Shown here piece after piece: positions 1 to 7,216 of a stretch of DNA of 10,590 nt. Both the position numbers and the translations under genes were made by a program. Each line of letters starts with the position of its first letter. The first letter of the stretch is position 1. This DNA comes from an uncultured Romboutsia sp. GTDB lineage: Bacteria; Bacillota; Clostridia; Peptostreptococcales; Peptostreptococcaceae. The stretch spans positions 1 to 10,590 of the forward strand of contig CALESE010000143.1 of the NCBI GenBank assembly GCA_937907205.1. The letters are read 5' to 3'. A model generated the notes under the pieces. It did not search any database. It was not told where the DNA came from and worked only from the letters and a program-made list of their open reading frames with translations.

Positions 1-471
1 GATATATCTGAAAATAAAGTATACTTCAAAATGCTTCCTTCAGAATATCTAGCAATACAAATTGTTGATAAACCTCATCAACTATTAGATGTGGATATTG
101 CATTTAAAAAGCTTTTATATTTAGTAAGTGAAAATAAATATCCTTATAATCATCAGCTTGGTGTTATGATTCCTTTAGATAATTTATTAAGTAAAAAATA
201 TATAAATGCTGAATTTGTATTTGTACCTTTATACAGTAAATTAAAATCAGATCATATTATAGAAAAAAAATCTGGCTTATATGCTATCGCTTATCACAAA
301 GGTGAATATACTAAAATAGGTAAAACATATGAACTGCTACTTAAAGAAATATCTAATAATGGATATAAAGCTATTAGCAATTCTTATGAATATTGTATAT
401 TAGATAGCTTTACTTCATCTACATCAAAGGATTATATTACTAAAATAGAAATACTTGTAGAATCTTTGTAA
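1..471 (+). CDS. MerR-family regulator, C-terminal effector-binding part (5' partial)
   Basis: The reading frame is open from base 1 and ends with TAA at 469-471, giving 156 visible residues. The first in-frame ATG at 31 is therefore internal, and the true start lies to the left of the window. The visible part resembles the GyrI/BmrR-like ligand-binding domain that follows the DNA-binding helix-turn-helix in multidrug-sensing MerR regulators. It opens with a strand like YFKMLPSEYLAIQ, has a mid-domain GVMIPLDNLL segment, then SGLYAIAYHKGEY followed by a helix (IGKTYELLLKEI), and closes with SNSYEYCILDSF and a final strand ending in VESL. In this fold an acidic residue near the SYEY strand often contacts cationic ligands; that role is inferred here. 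The DNA-binding domain is not visible, so an AraC-type or stand-alone GyrI-like protein is not excluded. The gene converges on the U32 gene and shares its terminator. Confidence 0.7.
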   Translation, partial: DISENKVYFKMLPSEYLAIQIVDKPHQLLDVDIAFKKLLYLVSENKYPYNHQLGVMIPLDNLLSKKYINAEFVFVPLYSKLKSDHIIEKKSGLYAIAYHKGEYTKIGKTYELLLKEISNNGYKAISNSYEYCILDSFTSSTSKDYITKIEILVESL

Positions 472-472
472 T

Positions 473-502
473 AAAAAAGTTCACTATATTGTGAACTTTT
501 TT
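473..502. terminator. Bidirectional intrinsic terminator between convergent genes
   Basis: A perfect stem GTTCAC/GTGAAC (479-484 with 491-496) is extended by A6 pairing with T6, and encloses the loop TATATT. The A-run on one side and the T-run on the other supply a U-tract for either strand. It starts two bases after the stop codon of the plus-strand regulator and ends one base before the stop of the minus-strand U32 gene, so it can end both transcripts. Confidence 0.9.
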
Positions 503-503
503 A

Positions 504-2915
504 TTATTCAACACCTTTATAGTAGTGTCCTGATGTTATCCCTATCTTTTCTAATTTATTATATAAATTAGTTGACTTACTTCCTAATCTATAATCATTT
601 TCTAATACTTCTTTGTATGCATTTATTGCTTCTTTTACAGTTTTTCCATCTTCTAAGGTAAAATCTAATCTAAATAAGTTTATTCCTACCTCGCTTAATT
701 CTTCAAGATTGTCCAACATACAAGTAACCTTGGAATTATATATTGTACTTCTACAAAATACATCTTGCGATACCCTAAATTGCTCATCTTTTAAATCTCT
801 TAATGCATAAGTACTTTCTTTACATTTTGCAACTCTTTTGTCTTTTTTACAATCTCTTACTATAACTCCCATTGGACAATACTCTGTAATCATAAGAGGA
901 GTATAACCATAAACAACAGCTTCAACTTCTAAGTCTGTATACTTTAAAGTTTCTTTTATTTCACATAAATTAAGCTCTTGTGATATACATAAAGTACTTG
1001 AACCTATTTCTTTAAAGTAATTTATTGTTTCACTGTTAAATGCATTTAGATAATAATCTATGTTTAAATCTTTTCCTTTAAAGTGATCTATTGGTCCCCA
1101 ACTACCTACTTGAACTGATTCTATACCAGTTTTATTAGCTTTACTTAACTGACTATACTCTTTATATCTTATTATTCTAGGAGCACTATAAGATAATGAT
1201 ACATTATACTTATGAGCCATTAATAAAGCTTTATCTAATGATACTACATCTTCATAATATATTTTTTCTACATTACATTCTAATGCTGACTCTAATTGCT
1301 CTAATTTTTTTACTTTTACAGATATACCTTCTTTAGTGCTTCTAGAAGCTTTGATTGGTGAATATTTTACAACTTTATCCTTATAACTTCTATTTTTTAT
1401 TTTTACCCTCTTTTCATCTAAAAGCTCTATGCAGTCTCTTCTCATTTGATTAAGTATACTTACAGGCAAACTAATATTGTCATCTAAATCTATCTCAATA
1501 TTTCTTAATAAGTATGGTGTATTTCCAAGTTTTTGAATTTGAGTTTCTACTTTTTCTTTACTTAATGCAACTTTCATAGCTTCTTCAACTATTTTATCTC
1601 CAATAATTGTAGCACTATTTCCTTTTGTATCAGTTAAAGTAAGCTCTGGCTTTTGTCCTAATTTTATAGTTATTCTAGCATCTATATCATTTTTTATAAG
1701 TTCTTTATCTTGTTTAAATGTTGCTTGAACTCTATCTATTAACTCACTGTCAGAAGTTTTAAATACTACTTGACCTTTTTTTGCTTCTCCTACAAAGTCT
1801 AATTCTATTAAATCACCTTTGTACCCTATAGTTGTTATTTCTCCATTTTTAATTATCCTACCTATAGTTCCTCCGCCTAGATTTATTCCATCGCCCTTTT
1901 TAAGGGTATTTTCTAAAATCATTTTTAGTCTTTTGGCTTTTTTGTTATAATCTAATACTTTACCTATATATAAACCTTGATTATTTGGTATTTCAGAATT
2001 CATTACATCTTTACCTACTTCACCTAATATAAGGCCTTTAGTAAATTTTCTATTGAAGATAACATGTAAATCATTTATAGTTTCATCTGATATTTTTAAT
2101 TGTTTACTTGTTTGATATTGCTTAATTGCATCATTATAACTTCCTATAACTGTTGCAACATATTCAGGCTTTTTCATTCTTCCTTCTATTTTTAAAGAAT
2201 GTACTCCTGCATCCATTATTTTATCTATTTCTTCTATGGTACTTAAGTCCTTTTGACTTAATAAATAGTCTCCGTTATGATTTATTACTTCTCCTGTATG
2301 AACATCTATAAGTTCATATTTTTGTCTACAAGGTTGAGCACATCTACCTCTATTCCCTGATCTATTTCCAAGCATAGAACTCATTAAACACTGACCTGAA
2401 TAACATACGCATAATGCCCCATGAACAAATACCTCTATATCTGCTTTACAGTTATCACATATATACTTAATTTCTTCTACTGTTACTTCCCTTGCCAAAA
2501 CAACTCTATCAAACCCTACTGATTCTAAATATCTAACATCCTCTAAAGAATGTGCTACCATTTGAGTACTTGCATGTAATTCAAAATCTGGTAATAATTT
2601 TTTTAGAAGCCTTGCCATTCCAACATCTTGAAGTATTATTGCATCTACATCTATATCATATAAAAACTTTGCATACTCCACAAAGTCAGATACTTCATTT
2701 TGCTTAATTAATGTATTTGCTGTTACAAAAACTTGTACTCCTCTTATATGAGCGTATCTAACAGCTTCTTTTAATTCATCTCTATCAAAATTATTTGCTG
2801 ATGCTCTAGCACTAAAATCTTTTCCACCAAGATATACTGCATTCGCTCCATTTTGAACTGCTGCTTTTAATGCTTCAAATGATCCGACCGGTGCTAATAA
2901 TTCTACGTCTTTCAT
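504..2915 (-). CDS. U32-family protein with DUF3656 region, RlhA-like RNA hydroxylation enzyme
   Basis: This 803-residue protein carries the U32 signature: HGALC at 165-169, GQC at 174-176, then cysteines 192 (GRC) and 196 (PC). The four cysteines C169, C176, C192 and C196 match the set that binds an iron-sulfur cluster in relatives. Although named peptidases, the best-studied members, RlhA and TrhP of E. coli, act in prephenate-dependent 5-hydroxylation of 23S rRNA cytidine 2501 and of tRNA uridine 34. The length, and a middle region of about residues 380-500 consistent with DUF3656, point to the RlhA-like branch; the substrate here is not proven. Residues 530-770 look like a second, diverged U32 unit (VVYGYTPLMITEYC) with cysteines 680, 689, 698 and 721. 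The ATG follows AAGGAGG (2921-2927) at 5 bases. A terminator-like hairpin separates it from zapA, so it may have its own promoter, which I could not place convincingly. Confidence 0.85.
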   Translation of the reverse strand: MKDVELLAPVGSFEALKAAVQNGANAVYLGGKDFSARASANNFDRDELKEAVRYAHIRGVQVFVTANTLIKQNEVSDFVEYAKFLYDIDVDAIILQDVGMARLLKKLLPDFELHASTQMVAHSLEDVRYLESVGFDRVVLAREVTVEEIKYICDNCKADIEVFVHGALCVCYSGQCLMSSMLGNRSGNRGRCAQPCRQKYELIDVHTGEVINHNGDYLLSQKDLSTIEEIDKIMDAGVHSLKIEGRMKKPEYVATVIGSYNDAIKQYQTSKQLKISDETINDLHVIFNRKFTKGLILGEVGKDVMNSEIPNNQGLYIGKVLDYNKKAKRLKMILENTLKKGDGINLGGGTIGRIIKNGEITTIGYKGDLIELDFVGEAKKGQVVFKTSDSELIDRVQATFKQDKELIKNDIDARITIKLGQKPELTLTDTKGNSATIIGDKIVEEAMKVALSKEKVETQIQKLGNTPYLLRNIEIDLDDNISLPVSILNQMRRDCIELLDEKRVKIKNRSYKDKVVKYSPIKASRSTKEGISVKVKKLEQLESALECNVEKIYYEDVVSLDKALLMAHKYNVSLSYSAPRIIRYKEYSQLSKANKTGIESVQVGSWGPIDHFKGKDLNIDYYLNAFNSETINYFKEIGSSTLCISQELNLCEIKETLKYTDLEVEAVVYGYTPLMITEYCPMGVIVRDCKKDKRVAKCKESTYALRDLKDEQFRVSQDVFCRSTIYNSKVTCMLDNLEELSEVGINLFRLDFTLEDGKTVKEAINAYKEVLENDYRLGSKSTNLYNKLEKIGITSGHYYKGVE

Positions 2916-2967
2916 CTTGTCCTCCTTGAAATTTTTAAAAATTATATATCTTTATAATATCCTATTA

Positions 2968-3008
2968 ATAAATAAAATAAAACCTTCAGGTTTACACCCA
3001 AAGGCTTT
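2968..3008 (-). terminator. Intrinsic terminator downstream of zapA
   Basis: Read on the minus strand, AAAGCCTTTGGGT pairs with ACCTGAAGGTTTT around a GTAA tetraloop. This makes a 13-bp stem with three G-U pairs, spanning 3008 to 2979. A T-rich but interrupted tail (ATTTTATTTATT) follows. It lies 20 bases after the zapA stop and 50-odd bases before the U32 start. The interrupted U-tract suggests partial rather than complete termination. Confidence 0.65.
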
Positions 3009-3028
3009 ATCTTATATCATTTTTGTAA

Positions 3029-3610
3029 TTATCTTAATCTCATTTCCAATTCTGTTTTTTCTAGCTGAACTTTATATGCTCTATTTTGAAACTCAGATGC
3101 AGTCTCTTCAGCTTCTTTTGCTCTTTTTTTAGCATTTTCAGTTTCAGTTTTAAGCTCTTCTATCTGTGATTTAAACGACTCAGTTTCACCTTTAAAAGAT
3201 TCTAGCTTTTCATTTAAATTTGATATCTCCATATTCTGATATTCAATTTTTTTATTTAACTCTTCTATTTGGCCTAATAAAGTTTCTTTTTCTTTAGATT
3301 TTGCATTTAAATCAAGTTGTAATTTTTTAATTTCTAACTTTAACTCACCATTAGAAGATCCAACCTTTTTCTTTAATTCTTCATTTTCTTTAATTAGTTG
3401 GTCATTTTCATTTGATCCTTCAACAAGTTTATCCATTATGTTTAATGCTGTAAGTATTGCAATCTTTGCTGTACTCAACTTAGAATTTGCCTCTTTTATA
3501 GCTTTCATTTCATCATCAACAAATTTAGCCACAGAAATCATATGTTGTTCTGGTTTATCCCCAACCATTGGGTATTCAACACCATCAATTGTTACAATTA
3601 CTTTGTTCAT
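3029..3610 (-). CDS. zapA: Cell division protein ZapA with long coiled-coil extension
   Basis: The first 65-75 residues fit the ZapA family: a short beta start (NKVIVTIDGVEYPMVGD), then a helix with AKFVDDEMKAI and a second helix TAKIAILTALNIMDKLVE. ZapA binds FtsZ in the cytoplasm and bundles its filaments, stabilising the division ring. From about residue 66 to the end (193) the protein is almost entirely charged heptad-like coiled coil rich in Glu, Lys and Leu. Typical ZapA is about 85-110 residues, so roughly 100 residues are extra. The start ATG lies 22 bases after the pheT stop, with AAGGGG (3620-3625) at 9 bases as a weak Shine-Dalgarno. The gene is probably transcribed with pheST, as zapA often is in Firmicutes, though rnhC is absent between them. 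No frameshift or fusion boundary is visible. Confidence 0.88.
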   Translation of the reverse strand: MNKVIVTIDGVEYPMVGDKPEQHMISVAKFVDDEMKAIKEANSKLSTAKIAILTALNIMDKLVEGSNENDQLIKENEELKKKVGSSNGELKLEIKKLQLDLNAKSKEKETLLGQIEELNKKIEYQNMEISNLNEKLESFKGETESFKSQIEELKTETENAKKRAKEAEETASEFQNRAYKVQLEKTELEMRLR

Positions 3611-3633
3611 ACTAACACGCCCCTTACGTTAGT
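3611..3633 (-). promoter_or_regulatory. Hairpin in the pheT-zapA spacer with the zapA SD in its loop
   Basis: On the transcript, ACTAACGT (3633 to 3626) can pair with GTGTTAGT (3618 to 3611). Six pairs are Watson-Crick and two are G-U. The loop is AAGGGGC, so the only Shine-Dalgarno candidate for zapA sits in the apical loop. The 3' arm ends directly before the zapA ATG, and the 5' arm begins in the last base of the pheT stop codon. The fold is seen by eye; any effect on translation is inference. Confidence 0.45.
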
Positions 3634-6026
3634 TAGTTTGATCTTAAGTTTGCGTTTAGTTTTTCACTTAACTCACTTAATATCTTATCATGTACTTTTG
3701 CTACATCTTCATCTGTTAAAGTTTTTTCTGCGCTTCTATATGTTATAGAATACGCTATTGACTTGTAGCCTTCCTCTATTTGAGAACCTTTGTATACGTC
3801 AAATAAATTATAACTTTCAACAAGTCCGCAAGAATTAGCTTTTATTATATCTTCTATTTGCTTAACAAATATTTCATCTTTAACTATAAGAGCTATATCT
3901 CTTGAAGTAGACGGGTACTTTGGAAGTGGAGTGTATGTTTTTGATAAGTCACAGTTTTCAAATACTAAATCTGTATCGATTTCACAAACATATACTCTTT
4001 GTCCTAAGTTATAATTTTCAATTACATTTGGATGTAATTCTCCAAATATACCTAAACATACATTATTATAAACTACTTTTGCACATCTTCCTGGATGGAA
4101 TGTTGTATTTGTAGTTCCTGGCTCTATTTCATATCCTTTTAATCCTACTGAATTAAGTATATTTTCTATTACTCCTTTTAATACGAAGAAATCAACTGTG
4201 CTACCATACATACCAACAGATAAGTGATTAGTTTCTATTGGAAGTCCACTTTCTTGTGGCTTAAATATATGACCACATTCAAATGCATATGCTTTTTTAA
4301 CTTTATGAGATACATTAGTAGCTAATACTTCTAACATGTTAGGTATTAATGTAGTTCTCATTACAGAAGTTTCTTCACCTAATGGATTTAATAATTTAAC
4401 AAATTCTCTTTTTTCATCATTTTGAGGTAAGTTTATTTTATCAACTCCTCTTGGACTTACAAATGAATATGTTAATATCTCATTTAATCCACTTGCTATT
4501 GCAGTATTTTTTAAAGTTTCTGTGAATTTTTGCTTAGCAGTTTTAACTCCAGCTGTAGCATTTCCTTCTAATTGAGCTGAAGGTATATTCTCATAGCCAT
4601 ATATTCTTGCTATTTCTTCTAATATATCTGCATCTTCAACTATATCTAATCTAAAACTTGGAACTTCTAATTCTAATTTATCAGAACTTATTAAATTACA
4701 TTTAAACTCTAAGCTTTCTAATATATTTATAAATTGTTCCATAGGTACATTTACACCTAATAATTTATTTATTCTTTGTGGATTTACTGTTATATTTTGT
4801 ACTTCTTGCTTTTTAGGATAAACATCTATAATCCCTTTAAGAACAGTTCCACACTCTAATTCCTCTATTAATTGAGCAGCCCTATTTATAGCTTCTTCAG
4901 CTAAGTTTACATCTATACCTTTTTCAAATCTTGATGAAGCCTCAGTTCTAAGACCTAATTTCTTAGAAGCTGCTCTTACACTTTCTTTTGCAAAATTAGC
5001 ACCTTCAAGGAATATAGCAGTTGTAGTATCTTTTATTTCAGAGTTTTCTCCACCCATTATTCCTGCTAAATCTAGTGTCTTTTCACCATTACCTACAACT
5101 ATCATATCTGAAGTTAATGTTCTTTCAACACCATCTAATGTAGTGAACTTTTCACCTTCTTCAGCCATTTTTACTACCATCTTATTAGTTTTAACATCAT
5201 CTAAATCAAATGCATGAAGAGGCTGACCTAGCTCTAACATAACATAGTTTGTTATATCTACTATATTATTTACTGGTCTCATACCAGCTTCTATAAGCCT
5301 TCTTTGCATCCAGTATGGTGATGGTCCTATTTTTACATCTTTTATAACTCTTCCACAGTATCTCTTACATAGATCTGTTTGTATTTCAACATTGAAATTT
5401 ATTTCTTCTTCTGACTCATTTACTTTTATTTCTGGGTACTTAAGGTCAGCTCCTAATGTAACTGCTGCTTCTCTTGCTATCCCTATTATTGATCTACAAT
5501 CTGGTCTATTTGAAGTTATTTCAAATTCTATTAAAGCATCATTTATTCCTAAAACTTCCCTTACATCCATTCCTAATTCAAATGAATCTTGATGGTCTAA
5601 TATATATATTCCGTCTTTTTTATGTTCTTCAACATATTGAGATGGTATAGTTAATTCTTCAGCACCACAGAACATTCCTTCTGATAATACTCCTCTTAAC
5701 TTACCTTTTTTTATTTTAAAATCTCCTGGTAATGTTGCCCCTATTCTAGCAACAGGAACATAATCACCAACACTTATATTAGTGGCATTAGTTACTATTT
5801 GAAGTACTTCTCCATTAGCAACCTCTACCTTTGTAACCTTTAATCTATCTGCATCTGGATGCTGTTCTATTTCAAGTATCTTACATACTTCAACTCCATT
5901 AGTTTCTTTGCCAAAGAATTCTACTTTCTCAACTTTTGATCCTGTCATAGTCATCATATCTGCGAATTCTTGTGTTTCTTTATCTATATTAACATAGTCT
6001 CTAAGCCATTTTACAGGTACTAACAT
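3633..6026 (-). CDS. pheT: Phenylalanyl-tRNA synthetase beta subunit
   Basis: PheT pairs with PheS as an (alpha-beta)2 enzyme that charges tRNA-Phe in the cytoplasm; the beta subunit carries the proofreading site and binds tRNA. The domains are seen in the expected order. There is an EMAP-like tRNA-binding fold at about 40-150 (HPDADRLKVTKV, KLRGVLSEGMFCG). The B3/4 editing domain is at about 210-375 (NIVDITNYVMLELGQPLHAFD, LEGANF, GLRTEASSRFEKG); H271, E341 and T361 are probably its conserved editing residues. The B5 domain is at about 410-480, the catalytic-like core holds HPGR at 644-647, and the FDX-ACB anticodon-binding domain is at about 703-797 (LPKYPSTSRDIAL). The length of 797 is normal for the family and the gene is intact. 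The ATG follows TTAGGAGGAATTTATA, whose GGAGG overlaps the end of the 16-base gap after pheS, so the two genes form one operon with close coupling. Confidence 0.97.
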   Translation of the reverse strand: MLVPVKWLRDYVNIDKETQEFADMMTMTGSKVEKVEFFGKETNGVEVCKILEIEQHPDADRLKVTKVEVANGEVLQIVTNATNISVGDYVPVARIGATLPGDFKIKKGKLRGVLSEGMFCGAEELTIPSQYVEEHKKDGIYILDHQDSFELGMDVREVLGINDALIEFEITSNRPDCRSIIGIAREAAVTLGADLKYPEIKVNESEEEINFNVEIQTDLCKRYCGRVIKDVKIGPSPYWMQRRLIEAGMRPVNNIVDITNYVMLELGQPLHAFDLDDVKTNKMVVKMAEEGEKFTTLDGVERTLTSDMIVVGNGEKTLDLAGIMGGENSEIKDTTTAIFLEGANFAKESVRAASKKLGLRTEASSRFEKGIDVNLAEEAINRAAQLIEELECGTVLKGIIDVYPKKQEVQNITVNPQRINKLLGVNVPMEQFINILESLEFKCNLISSDKLELEVPSFRLDIVEDADILEEIARIYGYENIPSAQLEGNATAGVKTAKQKFTETLKNTAIASGLNEILTYSFVSPRGVDKINLPQNDEKREFVKLLNPLGEETSVMRTTLIPNMLEVLATNVSHKVKKAYAFECGHIFKPQESGLPIETNHLSVGMYGSTVDFFVLKGVIENILNSVGLKGYEIEPGTTNTTFHPGRCAKVVYNNVCLGIFGELHPNVIENYNLGQRVYVCEIDTDLVFENCDLSKTYTPLPKYPSTSRDIALIVKDEIFVKQIEDIIKANSCGLVESYNLFDVYKGSQIEEGYKSIAYSITYRSAEKTLTDEDVAKVHDKILSELSEKLNANLRSN

Positions 6027-6042
6027 TATAAATTCCTCCTAA

Positions 6043-7062
6043 TTAAAATTGATCTAAGAATCTCATATCATTTTCGAATAATAATCTTATATCATCGATT
6101 TCATACTTAAGCATAGCTATTCTATCTACACCCATACCAAAAGCAAAACCGCTATAAACTTCTGGATCTATTCCACAGTTTCTAAGTACATTTGGATGAA
6201 CCATACCAGCTCCTAGTATTTCTATCCAACCTTCATATTTACACATTGGACATCCTTCTCCTTGACATTTAAAGCAAGTTACGTCAACCTCTGCACTTGG
6301 TTCTGTAAATGGGAAGTTATGTGGTCTAAATTTAGTTTTAGTATGTTCCCCGAATAACTTCTTAACAAATGTATCTAATGTTCCTTTAAGTTGAGCCATA
6401 GTAACATCTTTACCTACAACTAAACCTTCTGTTTGATGAAACATTGGTGAATGTGTAGCATCAGGAGAATCAAATCTAAAGCATCTTCCTGGAGATATAA
6501 CCTTTATTGGTAATTCTTCGTTTCTCATTGTTCTTACTTGAACTGGAGATGTTTGAGTTCTAAGTAATAAATCATCATTTATATAGAATGTATCACTCAT
6601 ATCTCTTGATGGATGGTCTTTAGGAGCATTTAATGCATCAAAGTTATTATCTACTGTTTCAACTTCTGGACCTTCTGCTATAGAGAATCCCATTCCCATA
6701 AATATTTCAGTTATTTCGTCTATTATTTGACTTATAGGATGTCTTTTTCCCATTTCAACAGGTGTTGAAGGCATAGTAACATCTATAACTTCTTCTAATA
6801 GTTTCTTTTGTTGTTCTATTGATTTTAGCTCTTCTTTTTTAGAAGATATATTAGTTTCTAAAGCTTCTCTAACTTCGTTAGCAACCTTACCTATTACAGG
6901 TCTTTCTTCAGCTGATAATTTTCCCATTTCTTTAAGGATAGCAGTTATTTCACCTTTTTTACCAAGGTACTTAACTCTTAAGTTTTCAACTTGTTCTATA
7001 CTGTTAGCATCTTTAATATCATTTAAAGCTACTTCTTGTAAATTAAGTAATTTTTCTTGCAC
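6043..7062 (-). CDS. pheS: Phenylalanyl-tRNA synthetase alpha subunit (GTG start)
   Basis: PheS is the catalytic subunit that activates phenylalanine with ATP. Numbering from the GTG at 7062 (339 residues), an N-terminal coiled coil covers about 1-90. Class II motif 1 starts near 108 (HPISQIIDEI). Motif 2 follows near 192 (PGRCFRFD, DATHSPMFHQTEG), with the phenylalanine-site region FRPHNFPFTEPSAEVDV at 245-261. Motif 3 is GFAFGMGVDR at 305-314. Ala307 sits at the side-chain selectivity position that is A294 in E. coli. Cysteines 263, 266, 271 and 274 form a CxxC...CxxC knuckle, seen in many Firmicute PheS and likely to bind zinc. An in-frame ATG at 7108-7110 would add 16 residues, but it has no Shine-Dalgarno and lies inside a GC-rich repeat. 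The GTG has AAAGGGTG (7069-7076) six bases upstream and gives the usual family N-terminus. Expression is controlled by the T-box upstream. Confidence 0.95.
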   Translation of the reverse strand: MQEKLLNLQEVALNDIKDANSIEQVENLRVKYLGKKGEITAILKEMGKLSAEERPVIGKVANEVREALETNISSKKEELKSIEQQKKLLEEVIDVTMPSTPVEMGKRHPISQIIDEITEIFMGMGFSIAEGPEVETVDNNFDALNAPKDHPSRDMSDTFYINDDLLLRTQTSPVQVRTMRNEELPIKVISPGRCFRFDSPDATHSPMFHQTEGLVVGKDVTMAQLKGTLDTFVKKLFGEHTKTKFRPHNFPFTEPSAEVDVTCFKCQGEGCPMCKYEGWIEILGAGMVHPNVLRNCGIDPEVYSGFAFGMGVDRIAMLKYEIDDIRLLFENDMRFLDQF

Positions 7063-7068
7063 TTTTTT

Positions 7069-7076
7069 CACCCTTT
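7069..7076 (-). promoter_or_regulatory. Ribosome binding site that decides the pheS start
   Basis: AAAGGGTG is followed by six A residues and then the GTG at 7060-7062. No comparable purine-rich site precedes the ATG at 7110, whose upstream bases are CGTTGGCGAC. This favours the shorter, 339-residue PheS. Confidence 0.7.
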
Positions 7077-7098
7077 CACATTTTATATATAAAAAATT

Positions 7099-7151
7099 CG
7101 CTTCGCTCATGTCGCCAACGACTAAGTCCGTTGCTCAAGCTTAGCAGTTGG
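7099..7151. repeat. GC-rich inverted-repeat element in the pheS leader
   Basis: This 53-base stretch is about 55% G+C (29 of 53 by count), in surroundings that are very AT-rich. It contains the arms CCAACGACTAAG (7115-7126) and CTTAGCAGTTGG (7140-7151), which pair with one mismatch and one G-U around a 13-base loop. A competing local hairpin (CAAC-GGACTTAGTC-GTTG on the minus strand, about 7136-7119) shares part of it. The remaining part, CGCTTCGCTCATGTCG, contains the ATG that mimics a pheS start. The composition suggests a small dispersed or MITE-like repeat inserted between the T-box terminator and pheS. Copy number cannot be tested within this window. Confidence 0.6.
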
Positions 7152-7168
7152 AATTATAATATAATTCC
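7150..7168. repeat. Perfect 19-base palindrome
   Basis: GGAATTATA and TATAATTCC flank a central A with no mismatch. In the transcript it can fold to a 7-bp hairpin with a 5-base loop, starting 10 bases after the U-tract of the T-box terminator. It abuts and shares two bases with the GC-rich inverted repeat, so it may mark that element's edge or be a separate leader hairpin. Confidence 0.6.
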
Positions 7169-7177
7169 TTAGTATAT

Positions 7178-7216
7178 AAAAAAAGCCCTTCAATCCCTAT
7201 CTAGGGACGAAAGACT
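7178..7216 (-). terminator. T-box attenuator (terminator) of pheST
   Basis: On the minus strand AGTCTTTCGTCCCT pairs with AGGGATTGAAGGGCT around the loop AGAT. The result is a stem of about 14 bp with one bulged T and a few G-U pairs, followed by seven T residues. The CCCT in its 5' arm is also needed by the T-box antiterminator, so the two folds exclude each other. This is the usual on/off logic of T-box leaders. Confidence 0.92.

Noticed and set aside
31..33. ATG as the start of the left-edge regulator
   Set aside because: The frame is open to base 1 and the residues before the ATG (ENKVYFK) fit the first strand of the effector-binding fold, so the gene is cut by the window edge.
504..2915. 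Calling the U32 protein a collagenase or secreted protease
   Set aside because: There is no signal peptide. The cysteine pattern matches U32 members shown to act in RNA hydroxylation, so the peptidase name is historical.
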